A DNA stretch of 64,000 nucleotides, taken from contig CM050651.1 of the NCBI GenBank assembly GCA_027574665.1, positions 1,427,501 to 1,491,500 on the forward strand, written 5' to 3'. A program made the position numbers and the translations under genes. The stretch comes from Rhynochetos jubatus. Its lineage: Eukaryota; Chordata; Aves; Eurypygiformes; Rhynochetidae. The notes under the pieces were generated by a model. That model saw only the letters and a program-made list of their open reading frames with translations. It did not search any database and was not told the DNA's origin. This document shows, piece by piece, positions 13,068 to 26,000 of this stretch (the first letter of the stretch is position 1; every line of letters starts with the position of its first letter).

Positions 13068-13082
13068 CTTGGGATATGTAGT
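13068..13082 (-). promoter_or_regulatory. ZNF143/THAP11-type promoter site
   Basis: Read on the minus strand, this is ACTACATATCCCAAG. It matches the ACTACA..TCCCA core of the SBS element bound by ZNF143 with THAP11/HCFC1, which is typically found within a few hundred bases of transcription starts at CpG-island promoters. It lies 867 bp upstream of the GAB1 ATG. Motif identity is seen directly; occupancy is inferred. Confidence 0.7.
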
Positions 13083-13377
13083 CGGCGGGCGGTGGGGACT
13101 GCGGCGGCGCGGCTGGCGGGGGGAGGGGGCGGGGACGTGTCCGCGGTGGCCGGCGGAAGGTAAAGGAGTGTGAGGGGGGGGAACCCCGACCCGCCGACCC
13201 GCCGACCCGGACCCAGCGGGCTGGGGGGGACAGTTTGTTTTCGGTTCTGAAGGACGGGGCTGCGGAGCGGGTGGTGGTTGGAGCAACAGAGGTTACAATC
13301 GCAGCTGAAACGGGGATGAGTTGAAACGCACTCCCAAAGCGTTCCCTAGAGACGGGGGGGAGGGAGCCCAAAAGCCC

Positions 13378-13384
13378 TATAAAA
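13378..13384 (+). promoter_or_regulatory. TATA-like box pointing away from GAB1
   Basis: A perfect TATAAAA lies at the outer edge of the CpG island on the plus strand, oriented so that transcription would run divergently from GAB1. No coding sequence follows it. It could serve a divergent non-coding transcript or be chance; the sequence alone does not decide. Confidence 0.25.
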
Positions 13385-13578
13385 CCCGCATTTAAAACAA
13401 CTCGGTGAAAGGAAACTCCTCTTAGCGAGGCTGAAACTGCCTTAGCAAAAAAAGTAAAGAGTTAGGAAGTCGGAGAGTTGGCGTGCAGAGGAGGCCGCGA
13501 TGGATGCGTTGGGGTGAGGCGTCACAAGAGTTTTAAATCTCACCCGCGTGGGTGCACCCCCGTTGCAGGCACCCAGCC

Positions 13579-13609
13579 GCCCACCCCCCCCACCCACCCA
13601 CCCCCCCCC
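13579..13609 (+). repeat. C-rich simple repeat (CCCA)n
   Basis: C-runs interrupted by A at roughly 4-base steps, just outside the CpG island. Confidence 0.9.
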
Positions 13610-14272
13610 GAAAACCCACCAAAAAACCCACCCACAGATTAAAAAATACCAATCCAGTTGCGGCTGCCCGTGCGTGCTTATGGACCTGCGGCATTTCTGC
13701 TACTGCCAAATAGGCTGCGAGGCTGGTCCCAGCTGCGCCACCCCGGGAGAGTCGCAGCCCCACAACAAAAAGGGAGTGACATGCAGGGCAATCCCAAACG
13801 TTTTTCAATTAAAAGGGAAAACCATCCAACATCTCCGCTGCTGATGCTCTCTGTCTCTTCTACTCTGCCAGAAAAGATCTCAAAATAAATACGGTTTGGT
13901 TTATTTTACAAATTACTTAGCTGCAGGCTCCTGATACGGGACAACAGTGGCGGTTGTTAGCACCGGTGCCCTTCCACCGCAGAGAAATAGTCCCCCTAGT
14001 GTGCCGTTGTTGAAGGCAGCGCTGCGATGCTGCGATTGACCAAGATATATGGCATTAAAAAGTTACGAAGCAGCGGCTGTAGCGTTTTAACAGGGGCATT
14101 TACAGAAATAACTGGAAAAAATACAGGGAAGAGACGTTAGAATCAGTGCATCAGTTTCGCCATAAATCTTTTCATAGTAATTTCCATTAATTCTTAAAGC
14201 TTCATGACAGCTAAAGTGCTATTAAGCACTTAAAGATATCAAAGAACAAGATGTTTTGCCAAAAACATCTGC

Positions 14273-14287
14273 AAAAAAAAAAAAAAA
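14273..14287 (+). repeat. Poly(A) tract, 15 nt
   Basis: Uninterrupted A15 with no identifiable retroposed sequence immediately upstream. Confidence 0.9.
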
Positions 14288-17200
14288 GGTGAATGTTGGC
14301 CTTTATCAGCGCTAAAAGTGCACAAATCCTAGCATCCAAACCATCCTCACGCACATTTCTGCACATCACCATTTCAGCTGCCTCAGTGGGGATATTGGAA
14401 AGAGTAAAAGCGACTTGCTGTGTGCAGTGAGTTAAGCATGAACTCAGATTGTACTGATAGATTTCAAGCTGGTTTTCAGTATAGCTCTTTTGTTCAAACC
14501 ACTAATGCCATTGTTTAAGAATCTCAACATTTAAGATTATCCAAGTGTAAGATAAGACCAAAAAATTTCCCAGTTTCCTTTAGAAACCTGGAGACAATTT
14601 AGTATTGTCAGAGCAAGAACATGTAAAATCAGTGCAAACTTACTAAAAATGCCATTGGCATTAGGGTGTTGTAGCACGATCCAATGGTTTGTTTAAATCC
14701 CATTAATTAACCCCTATCTTAAGGGCTAATCAAAGAGAGCCAGAGTTTTTAGGCTTAAGCAGACTCTGTGGAGGCACCAACCAAACAAGTACTCTGTTCC
14801 AAAGGCACAAAATTGTCCCTGAGGTCAAATTTCAAAACATTACATTTGTATTTTAAAACACGCTGAAACCAGCGTTACCCTGGAGTCCCACATTAGTTTT
14901 CATATATTTGTCATATATTCGTTTGTCAATTCATTTTCTTGAGAATAGCTGTCCAGAGACAAATTTTGTGTGTGGGTTTCACCCCTGCTGTACAACGATA
15001 AATTGCAGGTTAGGGAAAAGGAGTTAATGTCAAGAATGGCAATAAATAGTAAGTAATAAAACCTGCCTTTTAGACAATACCTTGTTGAGCCTAATCACAA
15101 GCCCCAACACCGGACATAAAAATGTTTTATTGGATTGTTCAATTGAAGAAAATATAATACAGCAGGAAAGATTCCCAAATGAGTAGTTAAGCTGCTGGCC
15201 GATGGACTGCTCCCTTCCTGGTCATCACGGTGGATTTCCTTTTCTGCTCTCCATGGGGTTACCCATTCACAGTTCCACTGGGGCTTTCACTGATCGTCTG
15301 GAGAGAGGGCTCCATGTAGCTGTACCCTTCTTCCCAAGTCAGTGAGCAGCTAGCAAAACCAAGAATGTTAATACTGTGGATTTCTGTGCTCTGCAGTTCA
15401 TCATTCAGATACCCTGTATTAGCATAAACTAAAGCAATTAAGAACGCTAATGAAATGCATAAGCAGCACAACTTTTAAGTCTGACTTTTAACATCTGCAT
15501 ATTTACAGCTGTAAAACTGTCTATGAAGAGAGATGAGTGGGCACAACTGAATTTAATATGCCAGCCAGTTTCTCCATGAAGAAAAATCCCTACATTCACT
15601 TAAAGTAGGCTAGGGCCTAATTTCCTGAAATTCGGTACAAGTCACAAAGACCTCTGTCAAGAATAAATATTTCAGCTAGTTTGCCTGTGATGGTTTTGTT
15701 CTGAACATTTAAACAACACTAAAAATGCCCCATTTTGAAATCCTCCCACAACATGGCTTGTGCTTGCGACTACTGAATACCTCCGGGGTAGTTGCTGTTG
15801 TGGGACTGCAGTAACCCAACGTCAGGACACGACCACCCTCCTCCCTCACTTTGTTATTTCTCTGCAAGCCTGCTGTTACTCAGGAAGCCCAAGAAGATAA
15901 AGGCCATTTGAGCTCAATTAATTGCACTACGGCGGTCTTTTGTGTTTCTGTACAAGGCCAGTCCTGGAGGAGAAAGGATTTTCTTTGCTCTGCCAGTCTA
16001 TCAGCAGTGGCCTAAAAAACTGCAGAGGTCTCATCGTGCCCACTTGGATCAATCTTCCTCTTTTGCTTTGCAAACAGTCAGTGCTCATGAGGAATTGCCA
16101 CCTTATTTTTCAGGTGAGGTTCCCTTGCTTTAGTCTCTGTTTTCCTACTAGCAGCAAGGAAACAGCATCCTTCAGCTGTTTGGCAGCTGGTTGGGTTACT
16201 GTGGGGGTTCTCCCCATTTTTTAAAAGGAGTGTGCAGCTGGCAGCTGCTGCTGGCCAAGAACAGGATGTGCCCAGCACAGCAGCTAACTCAGAAGGGATC
16301 CCTCCTCACTGCCTACAGCACCAAAACCACTTCAGACCCAGCTACTGCACCGTTATGCATGTTGCCGTGTCTGAACCCCATGGAGCCATTGCCATCCAAA
16401 AGAGCACCCGTTTGTGATCGGATACCGTGACACAGTGCAAAAAACGCTGAATAAAATGCACTTCAGCTGGCTGGGTGATGCCGTACTCTGCTATGCGATG
16501 ACTACACGCACAGTCACGGTGCTCATGTTGCCTTCCAGGTTGTTGTGCTGAAGTTCAGGCTCCTCTGACAGTGGTTTCATCAGTTACCACCTTCCTTCCA
16601 TGAGCATGTGCAAGACGCTTTGACTGACGTTGACTTTGTCTTCTTTCATGAGTGCGTTCCAAAGTGTTTTAAATGGGTTCTCCAAAATTTTGGAGTAGAC
16701 TATTTATATATCTCGCCAGATAAAGTAGGTCATGTGGAAATCCATTTGCCTCTGGTTGCCTGCCAAGCTGCCTTGACAAAGGAAACAGGAGCTGATAGAA
16801 GAGAAGATTAAATTCATATGGGTTTGGTTTTAAAAATATAAATGACACTAATTTCTCATGCAAATAGCTTCAAAATTCTGGACTCACGTAAGATGACACT
16901 GCTCGCTACATCTCTCAGCTCTGTATTACACTTAGAGTATGAATATCTATGCATTCCTCTTGTTTCCCACTGCAGTCAGTCAACTGTGGCTCCTGACAGT
17001 GATCCCTAAACTCTTCAATGCCCTCTGCTTACATTAGAAAACAAAACTTGTGCTTCATTATGACACAAGAGACTTAACACCTTAATAAAAAAAACCCAAA
17101 CAAACCCAAAAAACCAATTAAAACTTAATTTAATAAGAAGTTTTGCTTGTCAAACTACATCAGAAACATCTTTAGGTGTTTACACACCAATGAATCAGTG

Positions 17201-20200
17201 CAAAAAGGCAGATTCTTTTAAGGCTGCAAAAACCTGCAGTTAGACATTTGTTTTCATCTCAGATATTTCCCTTCTGGTTTCAGAAGTATTCCCCAGGTAA
17301 TTTTAATCTACACAGTTATTTCAGTCAGTTTGTGAATGACATTATCAACTGTTTATTTCAGACTGTAGGTATTTAGATTATTTGGCAAAGAGATTGAGGA
17401 AAGTAATACAAACCAGACATAATTAGATGAGGTGACTGTGTGTCCTCAAACAGGTTGTTTACTGGTTGTTAAGCTACCTCTTGTCTCTATTATTCCTTTT
17501 CATATCCATGTAGGCAAATAAAGGCAAGGGTATCCTGCAGAACACATATCAAAAAGGACCAGTTTTCAGTTCTGCATTGGTGTAATACATTAAGACTTCC
17601 TTTGTGTTTTGTGTAGAAAACTCTCCTTCCCACTTCTGGAATGGAAATTCACTGGTAAATGTTTGTCCTCTGTGTTTTTGCCAGGGGATCAGTTGACTAC
17701 CTTACTTCATGCAAGGGAATTTCCCTTTTCTTTCTAGACTAGGCAAGGAAGAAGGAGCAGGCTGGCTGGTTGGCCAGCCATGCAGAAACTTCCTTGGGTC
17801 TGTGCTGTTAAAAAATAAATCAGCAAGATTTTCCCTCTATAAGGAAATTTGCACCTATCCTCATGTACTGAAAATGCATGGACGTTTTCTATCACAGGAA
17901 ACATTTTACAAATTCAGCACAATGGAAGCTTAATAGATCACACACGTTTGGTTTGGTCTTGTAGTAGAAATTCAAATTACTGTAGAGGTGACCACATTTT
18001 CAGGAAAAAAATTAGTGCATGGTCATATAAGTGACCAAAACTCCAGTGCTATGCATAGTCAAGAAAGCATTGTCCAAGCTGTTTGGTTGAACATGATTTG
18101 CCCTCCAAAAACACAAGGTGGAAGATGTATTGAACACCTCCCAGAAAGATAAATTTATTGAAATATAGAATACTGGGGAGTAAGTAAAGGCTGAGGCAGC
18201 AAATAGGAGGATATTGCAGGCTGGTAATTTCTGTTACAGCATAAAAAGCAAGCTCTTATCAGAGAATATTTTCGTTAGAGAGCTCTTTCATACAAGACAA
18301 CGATTTCAATAATTCACCTTACAATGTAAGTATAATAATAAGTTATGTCAACTAAATGTTCTGCTTTTCCTTACCTTTTTTTTGTTCTAATCTCCATGCT
18401 TAAGCAGTTCATTTCAACTGGTATTTGGAAAATGAAGTAGAGAAATCAAAAGATTACCTAAAAGTATCTGGAGAAAGAAGGAAAAATGTCTGAACACCAG
18501 GCAGGGTTAAGATGTGTTTAGCTGAAGCTCCTGTCTCCCCCAAACAGACTAATCCAAGAATGAATCTGCAGTGCTCTCAAATTTAAATTATTAAAATAAT
18601 TTAAACCCAGCATTAAAGTCACTAGGTGTCTTGGAATTTTTCTGATACCCAGTGGGAACACACAATCAAACCCAGGGAAATCAGGCAGTAAAAGAACACC
18701 AGATGCTTTTGAGGAGAGGGCCATCTATTGAAGGCACAAATGGCTCTGAGCATTGCAAAAAAAGGACCTACCATCACAAGACAGAGATGATGGCAAGAAG
18801 GTGCCTTTCCAACATGTTCTTAGGCTAGAGGGTGACACATTAGGGCCCAAATTCACATTGTTTGGAAGCTGGTACTTTGCAGAGAAATTAGTGCCACTGC
18901 AAATTATCTTCTCTGCAGCCTGGAGGAAGGGGAGTTTCAGGGATAGCCCTGACACTTGCCTGCAGCCTCAGCCAAAGGAGAGTCCTACTGTGTTAACCCA
19001 ACTCGCCCTGCAGGTCAGGGATTCTTCCCACTGCAGTTACCTACGGCATGGTGGTTTGCATACTGCATCTATGCCTCCTTTATAGCCAGTGGTGAGATAC
19101 AGGCAACTGGGACACATTTAATCTCTTCCAAAGGTAGATGTGTAAATTAATTAGGTGAATCGTGTTCTTGAAGTGCTTGTTTATCTCCACTGACTGTAAA
19201 CAAGAGGCTAGACAGCTAGCTCAGAGGCAGACAGCCACACTTGTGACATGTAAAGTTAAGTAAGATGAAACCCTAGCCGTGCGAGTGAGAAAAGAAACCA
19301 CATTCTCCGAGATGAATGCCAGTCCTGAATAAGGATTTTTTAAATATATTTATTTAGGTGTTTTAGAGAATTTTCAAAATCCTGTATCAAGAGCAGATTC
19401 AATTTATAAATTGGATTAAAAGATTTGAGAGCCAGAGTCAAACATTTTGTATTGAAGCCAGGACAGCCTTGTCCAGGCAGAGCACACAGGAGAGATGTGG
19501 CCTTTCTGTAGTTTTTATAAAACCTTTAGTGCTTTGGCTTGAGACTTGCAGAGATTTAAATGTGTTTCTACCATCATTATTATTATTATTTCATCAATCT
19601 CCAGAACAATATGTAAGATCACTATAGTGTTTAAAAAAACCCAGACCAAAATAGGAAGCAGGAAGGTATACTTCTTTTCTGCCTTTCCAAACAGGGGCAC
19701 ATGGATTGGTTCCTCTGCAAGATTTTCGTTATTTTATATTGTTTTAGTTTAAGAGTTTTCACACTGCACTCTGACTCCATCAGAAGGATCTTTTTCATAG
19801 ATTTGAACTCTTACAAGCTCAATTTGATCTCTTCTGGCAAGAATTATTATCTTGTCAGGAGTGCACCGTAGTGGAGTAAAGCAGACCGTCTCAGCTAAGT
19901 GACTGGAATATAAGATACTGCCTCAGCTTCAATTACATCTTCCAAACATTACTGTCCTCCTCAAGCCAGAAAAACAATCAGATTGGAGCTGACAGGTTAG
20001 AGGATGTGGCACTAAGATAAAAATTATTTCCTTCTTCTCCTTGCCACAAAATGACGCCCCTGACATTTTTCACTGGAGTGAGTGTGTTAAGAGACTTTGA
20101 CACTTCTGCAGCTGCTCAGTTGGGCAACAGACATGCCACGCTCCCCTTACTTTTTCCAGGCACAAACAAGTATTTTAATTTTTAAAAATGGGAAAAGGAT

Positions 20201-20201
20201 G

Positions 20202-20246
20202 TCCACACACACACCCACCCCCACCCCCCACCCCCCCTAAAAAAAA
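20202..20246 (+). repeat. CA/C-rich simple repeat with A tail
   Basis: A short CA dinucleotide repeat passes into CCCCA-like runs and then an A-run. Confidence 0.9.
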
Positions 20247-20381
20247 GATGGAAAAGAAGTATTTCTAAATTACAGGTGAATAGATATAATATTCTACTTG
20301 TACTTAGAATCAAAAATATGTTTCGTAAAATTTGCCATATATTCTCTCCTATCTCTGAACCTGCACCGTCTCCCTGAGGGT

Positions 20382-20491
20382 AACAATATCCCAGTCCACT
20401 GGTTAGGCCATCACCTTGCCCACAAGGTCATCCAAGGTGGTAAGAAATGAAACTGTTGCTTACTTGATCAGCCACACAACTCCAATACTGA
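20382..20491 (+). repeat. Unclassified interspersed repeat, copy A
   Basis: This ~110-bp segment is clearly related to 22288-22403 in the same orientation. The two share an identical 27-bp block (20450-20476 here) and an identical 14-bp block AGGCCATCACCTTG (20405-20418), with small indels between. I do not recognise the family. It may be an old LTR, MITE or SINE fragment, or a local duplication. No open reading frame is conserved between the copies. Confidence 0.85.
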
Positions 20492-20924
20492 CATATGAAT
20501 AGTCACCATGAACAATTCACTAGCAAGACAGTTTGCCAAAAACCATGAATTAAACTGTTCACAGGCAACAGTGATCAGGTGAACGAGCTACAACTAACCC
20601 TAAAATAAATATTTTCCACTTACTGATTTGTCTATTTCTGCTGGAGATTATTACATCGTATTTTAAAGGATTTAATGTCACCATTTTTCCTAGAGTATAA
20701 TTCTTGTGCTCATCTGTAAGCTGTCCGTATTTACTGCAGGCTTTCACAGACACACAGCTCATCGTGGGTTTTGATATGTAAGCCTTTAGTAAAAGTTTTG
20801 GTATTTCAGCAACGAAACATTTATTTTTATATATTCATTTTTGTGGCAGCTATATTATGACATAATCTTGAATTGATTGCTTCATTTGGTGCATGCTGAA
20901 ATCTCTTCCAGCACATTAACTGTT

Positions 20925-20944
20925 GCAGGCAGGCAGGCAGGCAG
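20925..20944 (+). repeat. (GCAG)5 microsatellite
   Basis: Five perfect tandem GCAG units. Confidence 0.95.
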
Positions 20945-22287
20945 TCACAGGCATTCCTGACATTCCTTATCTATTACACAAATACTACAGGGAAAAGGCA
21001 CTCCACTGCGGTTCATCCTATGGCCGTTGGTGTAGGCTTCAGGTATTGTTAATCTCTTTCATCACATACACTGAATGTTTCACAAAATGTTCCTTGGATG
21101 GTTTTATTTTCTGAGGGGAAAACCCCCCAACTTTTAGAGTTTGGATGTTAAAAAAGCAATTCAAATCATAATGTTGCTGAGTAGTGATTAACAGGGTCTT
21201 TTTTAAGGGCAGCACCGACTGAAATTCTCTTTTAAAATGTTAACTTTTTTTAATGCTTCTTTTTCACAGTGTTTTTAGGTTGCTTGGAATCTTCCTGTGG
21301 GTATTCCTGTTCCTGTGGAAGCTGGATGTGTTGGCAGTGTTTCCTTTATATGTGGAAGAAATTGGTGATCCAAATAAAATCCTCATGGAAAACAGACATA
21401 AGGATGCAAACAGAAAAACATGGGGTAAACTGTGATTAACTCACCTCCTCAGAGCTCAGGAAGATGGAGGGAACTGAGAGTTGCTGCAGTGTGATTAAAA
21501 TGGGGCAAACCAGCAGCTCAAGACTGGCCTGTAGGGAGCTGATGTTTTTAGCCAGAATCACAGCAAGTCAACCCTTCCTGTGCCAGGTTCTACACCACTA
21601 GCAGAGACTGCCAGAAAATACAAGCAAATAACATGGCCAGACATTATTGAATGAGTTCTTTGGTTTAATCAATGTTTCCTCCAATGTGTTGCTGCTTGAC
21701 ACTTTAGGAAGAAGGAGAGAAGGAAGAAATAGCTCTTTTTGACACATTGGCTCCCCAAAAGAGAAGAGCTTACCCAGAAAGAACGGCTCACCCACAACCC
21801 CATATGCAGTATGTTGTGCTGAACATAAAGATTTAAGACCAGCATCGCACTCTATCTAGGGGGTAACTTTACAGTGTGTCTGTTTGTCTGGCACAGCACT
21901 GACTTTTTTGTCTTCAGAGAGTGGGTTGCAGAAGAAAACTCACTGATACACTTGTTGCTTCTAAATATTTCTAATGTGGTAATTTCCTAACTTCCTTCTT
22001 AGTATTTCTGATGTATTTTCTATACAGAAGCAGCACAAGGCTTCTCACTAACATAGACGAACTCAAATTTTGCCTTCCCACAGATAAGGACAAAAATCCT
22101 CAGGAGCAACAACCTCCAGTTTAGCAGGAAAGCTTGACTGTGTGCCCAGAATGAGAATGGGTGGCTGGGAAGGCTCAGTGGGAAGTTTCAGGAGGTTGAG
22201 AAACATTGCTGTGGATGGGAAGGGACTCTCTCTCTCCCCTCTGGCTAAGAACTTTTCCCATCTCATTGGAAGGTAGAGGTCGGGGGA

Positions 22288-22403
22288 AACAAAATCCCAG
22301 TTCACTGATCAGGCCATCACCTTGTCCATGAAGTCTAGGGCATCCAGCACAGTGAGAAATAAAACTGTTGCTTACTTGATCAGCCACAAAATTCCAGCAC
22401 TGA
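22288..22403 (+). repeat. Unclassified interspersed repeat, copy B
   Basis: Partner of the repeat at 20382-20491, about 1.9 kb downstream and in direct orientation. It carries the same 27-bp block at 22362-22388 and the 14-bp block at 22311-22324, with a few extra bases between them. Similarity fades outside the interval. Direct spacing of 1.9 kb would suit paired terminal repeats or two independent insertions; the internal sequence shows no recognised retroviral or transposase coding. Confidence 0.85.
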
Positions 22404-23064
22404 GTGTTGGAGAGGGTGCGTGACAGGGTGCTCATGACCCTGTCAAGAGGCCATGCCTTGCCAGGGGTGTGAATGAGTGCAGCACCTCAGCTCACTCACC
22501 TCTGGAAAGGAAGAGAGAGTTTTCACCCTTCTTCACATAACTTCACTCTCTTGCTGTGATAGAGGGGTGTTGTGAGCTGTGGGAGGACAGTGAGAAGGTG
22601 GAGGGGCCAGGCACATAGGGTTAGTCAAGAACTGGAAAAAGAGGCAGTGGGGTTGGAGCCAGGCATACAAGGACAGAAGGCAATCACCCATATATCGCCA
22701 ACCCAGGCAACAGCCTGTGCGAAGTCAGTTCACTCTCTGAAAGCTGTCCTACCCTTCACAGTTTATCCTGTTGTGAGCCTTTCCATGAGAATAACATGTC
22801 TGTCATTTCATGTGTGTAATACCACAGTCACATACCAGGGAGACCTGAGTTTGCAACACTAAATCCTGTGCTAATCCTTGGCCTCCCACAAACAACAAAT
22901 TAGAAATAATCAAGCATTATGATCAAAAAGGCAGGAAGTTAGAGACTTCTTTCTGCAAACAGCTTGGGTAATGAGAGACAACAGGTAACGCATAATAACC
23001 CTGCAAGCTTTCAAACTTTTGAAGTGCTACAGACTTGAAGAGAATATGATAATGCTCCTTTTTT

Positions 23065-23080
23065 CCCCCCCCCCCCCCCC
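23065..23080 (+). repeat. Poly(C) tract, 16 nt
   Basis: Uninterrupted C16 inside a pyrimidine-rich stretch. Confidence 0.95.
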
Positions 23081-26000
23081 TTCTTTTACTTTTGGCAGTA
23101 AGCCCATGACTTTTGCTCCACTGTACCAAGACTTTTCCAGGAAACGAGCAGCTTTGGCATGTCTTTCCCAACACTGTCAGCGTCCCTTCCTGGATTGTGG
23201 CGCCTTGTCTCATGCAATGGTACCTGTTCTCTCTTCCTGGCCCAGCTGTTGGTGAGTTTATGATAGCAAAAAATGAGATGCTTAATCCCATTTGAGAAGT
23301 GCTCAACACACCTAATTGAGCAAAGCCAGATAGAGTGATAATGATAATAAGCTAAAGTCTAATTTGTTACACATGTGTGCAGGCTTGAGAAAGACCTATC
23401 TACAACCTAACCAAAGGTTAAAAGTGACTTGATATCATTTCACATGATAAGGTGAGGAGAACTATCATAAGCTCAGCTGTATTTTATGAGCTTGATCACT
23501 TTTACATCCATCAGTGACTATACATCTTTACCTCTGTGGAGAAATCAGGCTCTTTACTGCAAAACATCAAAACTTGCACCCCCACATTTTGTTCAGTAAC
23601 AGTTTCACTTGCAAGAAGAGGTTGTTCTGTTCTGGGTATACAGTTAACCTCTTTCACTGTAACACTGTATCTTGGTTCAATATAGCACATAATACACTCT
23701 TCTTCCCTTTGAAAATGATCTAGCTTCTACACTAGAATTTTCTGGCTGAAAATTGAACAGTGTACAAACTGTACATAGCTCATATTTCCTTACAAATATA
23801 TAATTACAGGCTACCATAAAACAGGTTTATGAAATGTGCACTGTTCCTGACTAGTAATGTCAAAGTAGTTGCAATGGTTTATTTCCATAGTTGCAACATC
23901 CTGTAATCTTAGTAAGAACACAGTGACTTAAGTATCTAATAAAAACAGAGCATGAAAGCATGAAAGAAACCTATTTAAGGGTCTATTGATATTAATGGGC
24001 AACAGTGATTTTGCTTTAATTTTATTCTGTAGCAATCTAGATACACCATCCACAAAACCACATTTCAGACAGTAATGAAGATGTATTTACCATAGGGTGA
24101 GTGGATGATGTTATTAGTGAAGCAAAGACAAAGATAAAGTAAAAACCTAAAATGAAAAGTAAGGATGGGGGAAAGTAGAGCTGGAAGCTGGAGGAGAGTG
24201 CAGTGCCTGTATTACCCTTCATAGGTTTTTTTGGTCTTAGATTGTACATTTTTTGAGGCTAGCAGTGTCTTTCTACCCTATATGATGTGAGATCTAAATC
24301 CAGGATTTCTCAAGCACTAAAGCCAATTTCATCCCTTCCAGGGGGACAGGAAGGGTGTTAGGATAAAGATCTGTGAGGCAGAGACCTGGGCTTGTGCTCG
24401 CTACACCTCCTGGCAGATGCAGGACTGTGGACCATGTTGGAGGCTTTTCTGCTTCAACTTGTTTCTGACTCACAGCAGGAATTCAGTATGACAGTGGTGC
24501 TTACTATGGTGTTACAGAGATCTGGTAGAGAGAAAATACACTATAAACCTGTGTCTGCTTTGGATCCAGGTCTGCCTCTTGCCAGAAGGAACTGCCAAGT
24601 TTTCCCATGCCTGCTCTCACACTGCCTGTGTTTGTCCAGCTCAGTACAGTGTCAGTCCTTGATGCTACAAGCATGCAAACAATAATCAGTATCAATGTGG
24701 CCTCGGATTTTGAAATGCTTAGAACAGCAATGTTTTGGGAAAAACCTCAGCCAACGTGTAAAAACAAGACCTGGCACTACAGGTCAGCTTTGTTGACTTT
24801 AAGAGTGTTACTGAATCTAGTATGTGACCTTTCCAAACCTAATGAAAGATTTACTCTAGCACACAGATACACGCTGCTGTGTCATACTTCTCCAGATGGG
24901 CGGACTTCGACTGGTATAAGGTGAGCTATTTTGGGGGGGCATACAGTGCCCTGCAGGACTGGGGCACTGGATATGTGCCTAGTAAACAGCACGCACACCG
25001 GCCCAGTTGTACTAGTGGCAGATGCTAACTTGTGCCAGCTTTGTATCTGCATAAACAACAGAAAGAGATGTGCTTGCAATTATACATATTGATTCTACTT
25101 AACACATTATGAAAAGCCCAAATGCAAGGGGACATTATGAAGTTAGAACACTAAAAATGTCACATGCAACTATAAATCTGCTCTTACATGACATACACCT
25201 GTACTTCTGTTTCCACAAAGCCCCAGCCAAAATCTCAGCATAAAGAAAGAAACACCCTCCAAGTTGCTGAAGCTGGTGGGAATTGAAGTGATTTTGCACA
25301 ACACTGAACTGAGGGAGGAAAATGCGTGACGTGTTCTTCAAAGCTGCATAAAAATGAAGTGTAAATTTAAATAAGAGAGCATATCATGGTGCAAATTTTA
25401 TATTTCGTCTACACAAGCTGTAACTCAGCATTTAAAAAGTCCAATTTCCTGAGTTTCTCTGAGGGAAAAGAGCAAAACAAGAAACATGCTGTGTTTGCTG
25501 TTTCCTAGTCAAAGCGACTAGACAGCACCAGAGATGGGGAAGTGAAATTGCTTGGGATAAGTGGATCATACCTTACAAATATTATAGAACATGGTTAGAA
25601 TGTCTTGGATCACGGTCATGCACTTGGATGCCTAGTTGCCACATGCTCTACCTGAGTCTGTTTTGAGGATTTAGACAAAGTCTGTGTGGTGCCACAGGTC
25701 TCATCCCAGTGCTTTTTATGGGGATGAATTTCATCCCAGTTGCATAACTGTCAACAGCTGCAGTCCATAATAAATGTTGTATATGACAGTTGTTAAATGG
25801 ACCTCTCTCACTTGCCGTGATGTAAGTGGCATGGAAAAGGTGGAAAGCACAGTAACCGGGAAGCAGCAAGTGACCATGTAATGCTTCAGTTGTTGTATAT
25901 ATCTTTTCTGCGTGAGGCGAAAACGTTTTTTGCTTCAAGGCAGCCTATATACGCTGACAGGAATTCAGTTTAAACACGAGATGCCATTGGTAAGAGGCCA

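Larger units (their letters stand above)
11250..13340. promoter_or_regulatory. CpG island spanning GAB1 exon 1
   Basis: CpG dinucleotides and GC content rise sharply near 11250 and fall back near 13340, while the sequence on both sides is AT-rich and CpG-poor. The island includes the promoter, the leader, the first coding exon and the first ~0.9 kb of intron 1. The many long overlapping reading frames in it on both strands are a by-product of high GC (few stop codons) and show no recognisable domains. The boundaries are by eye; a windowed GC and observed/expected CpG calculation would fix them. Confidence 0.92.
13385..20381. other. GAB1 upstream flank, first section: nothing coding recognised
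   Basis: AT-rich sequence with a C-rich tract at 13579-13609, an A15 tract at 14273-14287 and short purine/pyrimidine runs. Open reading frames are all under about 110 codons, lack recognisable domains and read as chance. No mobile element was identified with confidence. Confidence 0.6.

Noticed and set aside
11257..13371. Many long overlapping open frames on both strands of the CpG island (up to about 293 codons)
   Set aside because: They are explained by high GC and few stop codons; the translations are Pro/Arg/Gly/Ala-rich with no domains. Only the 24-codon GAB1 exon is supported.
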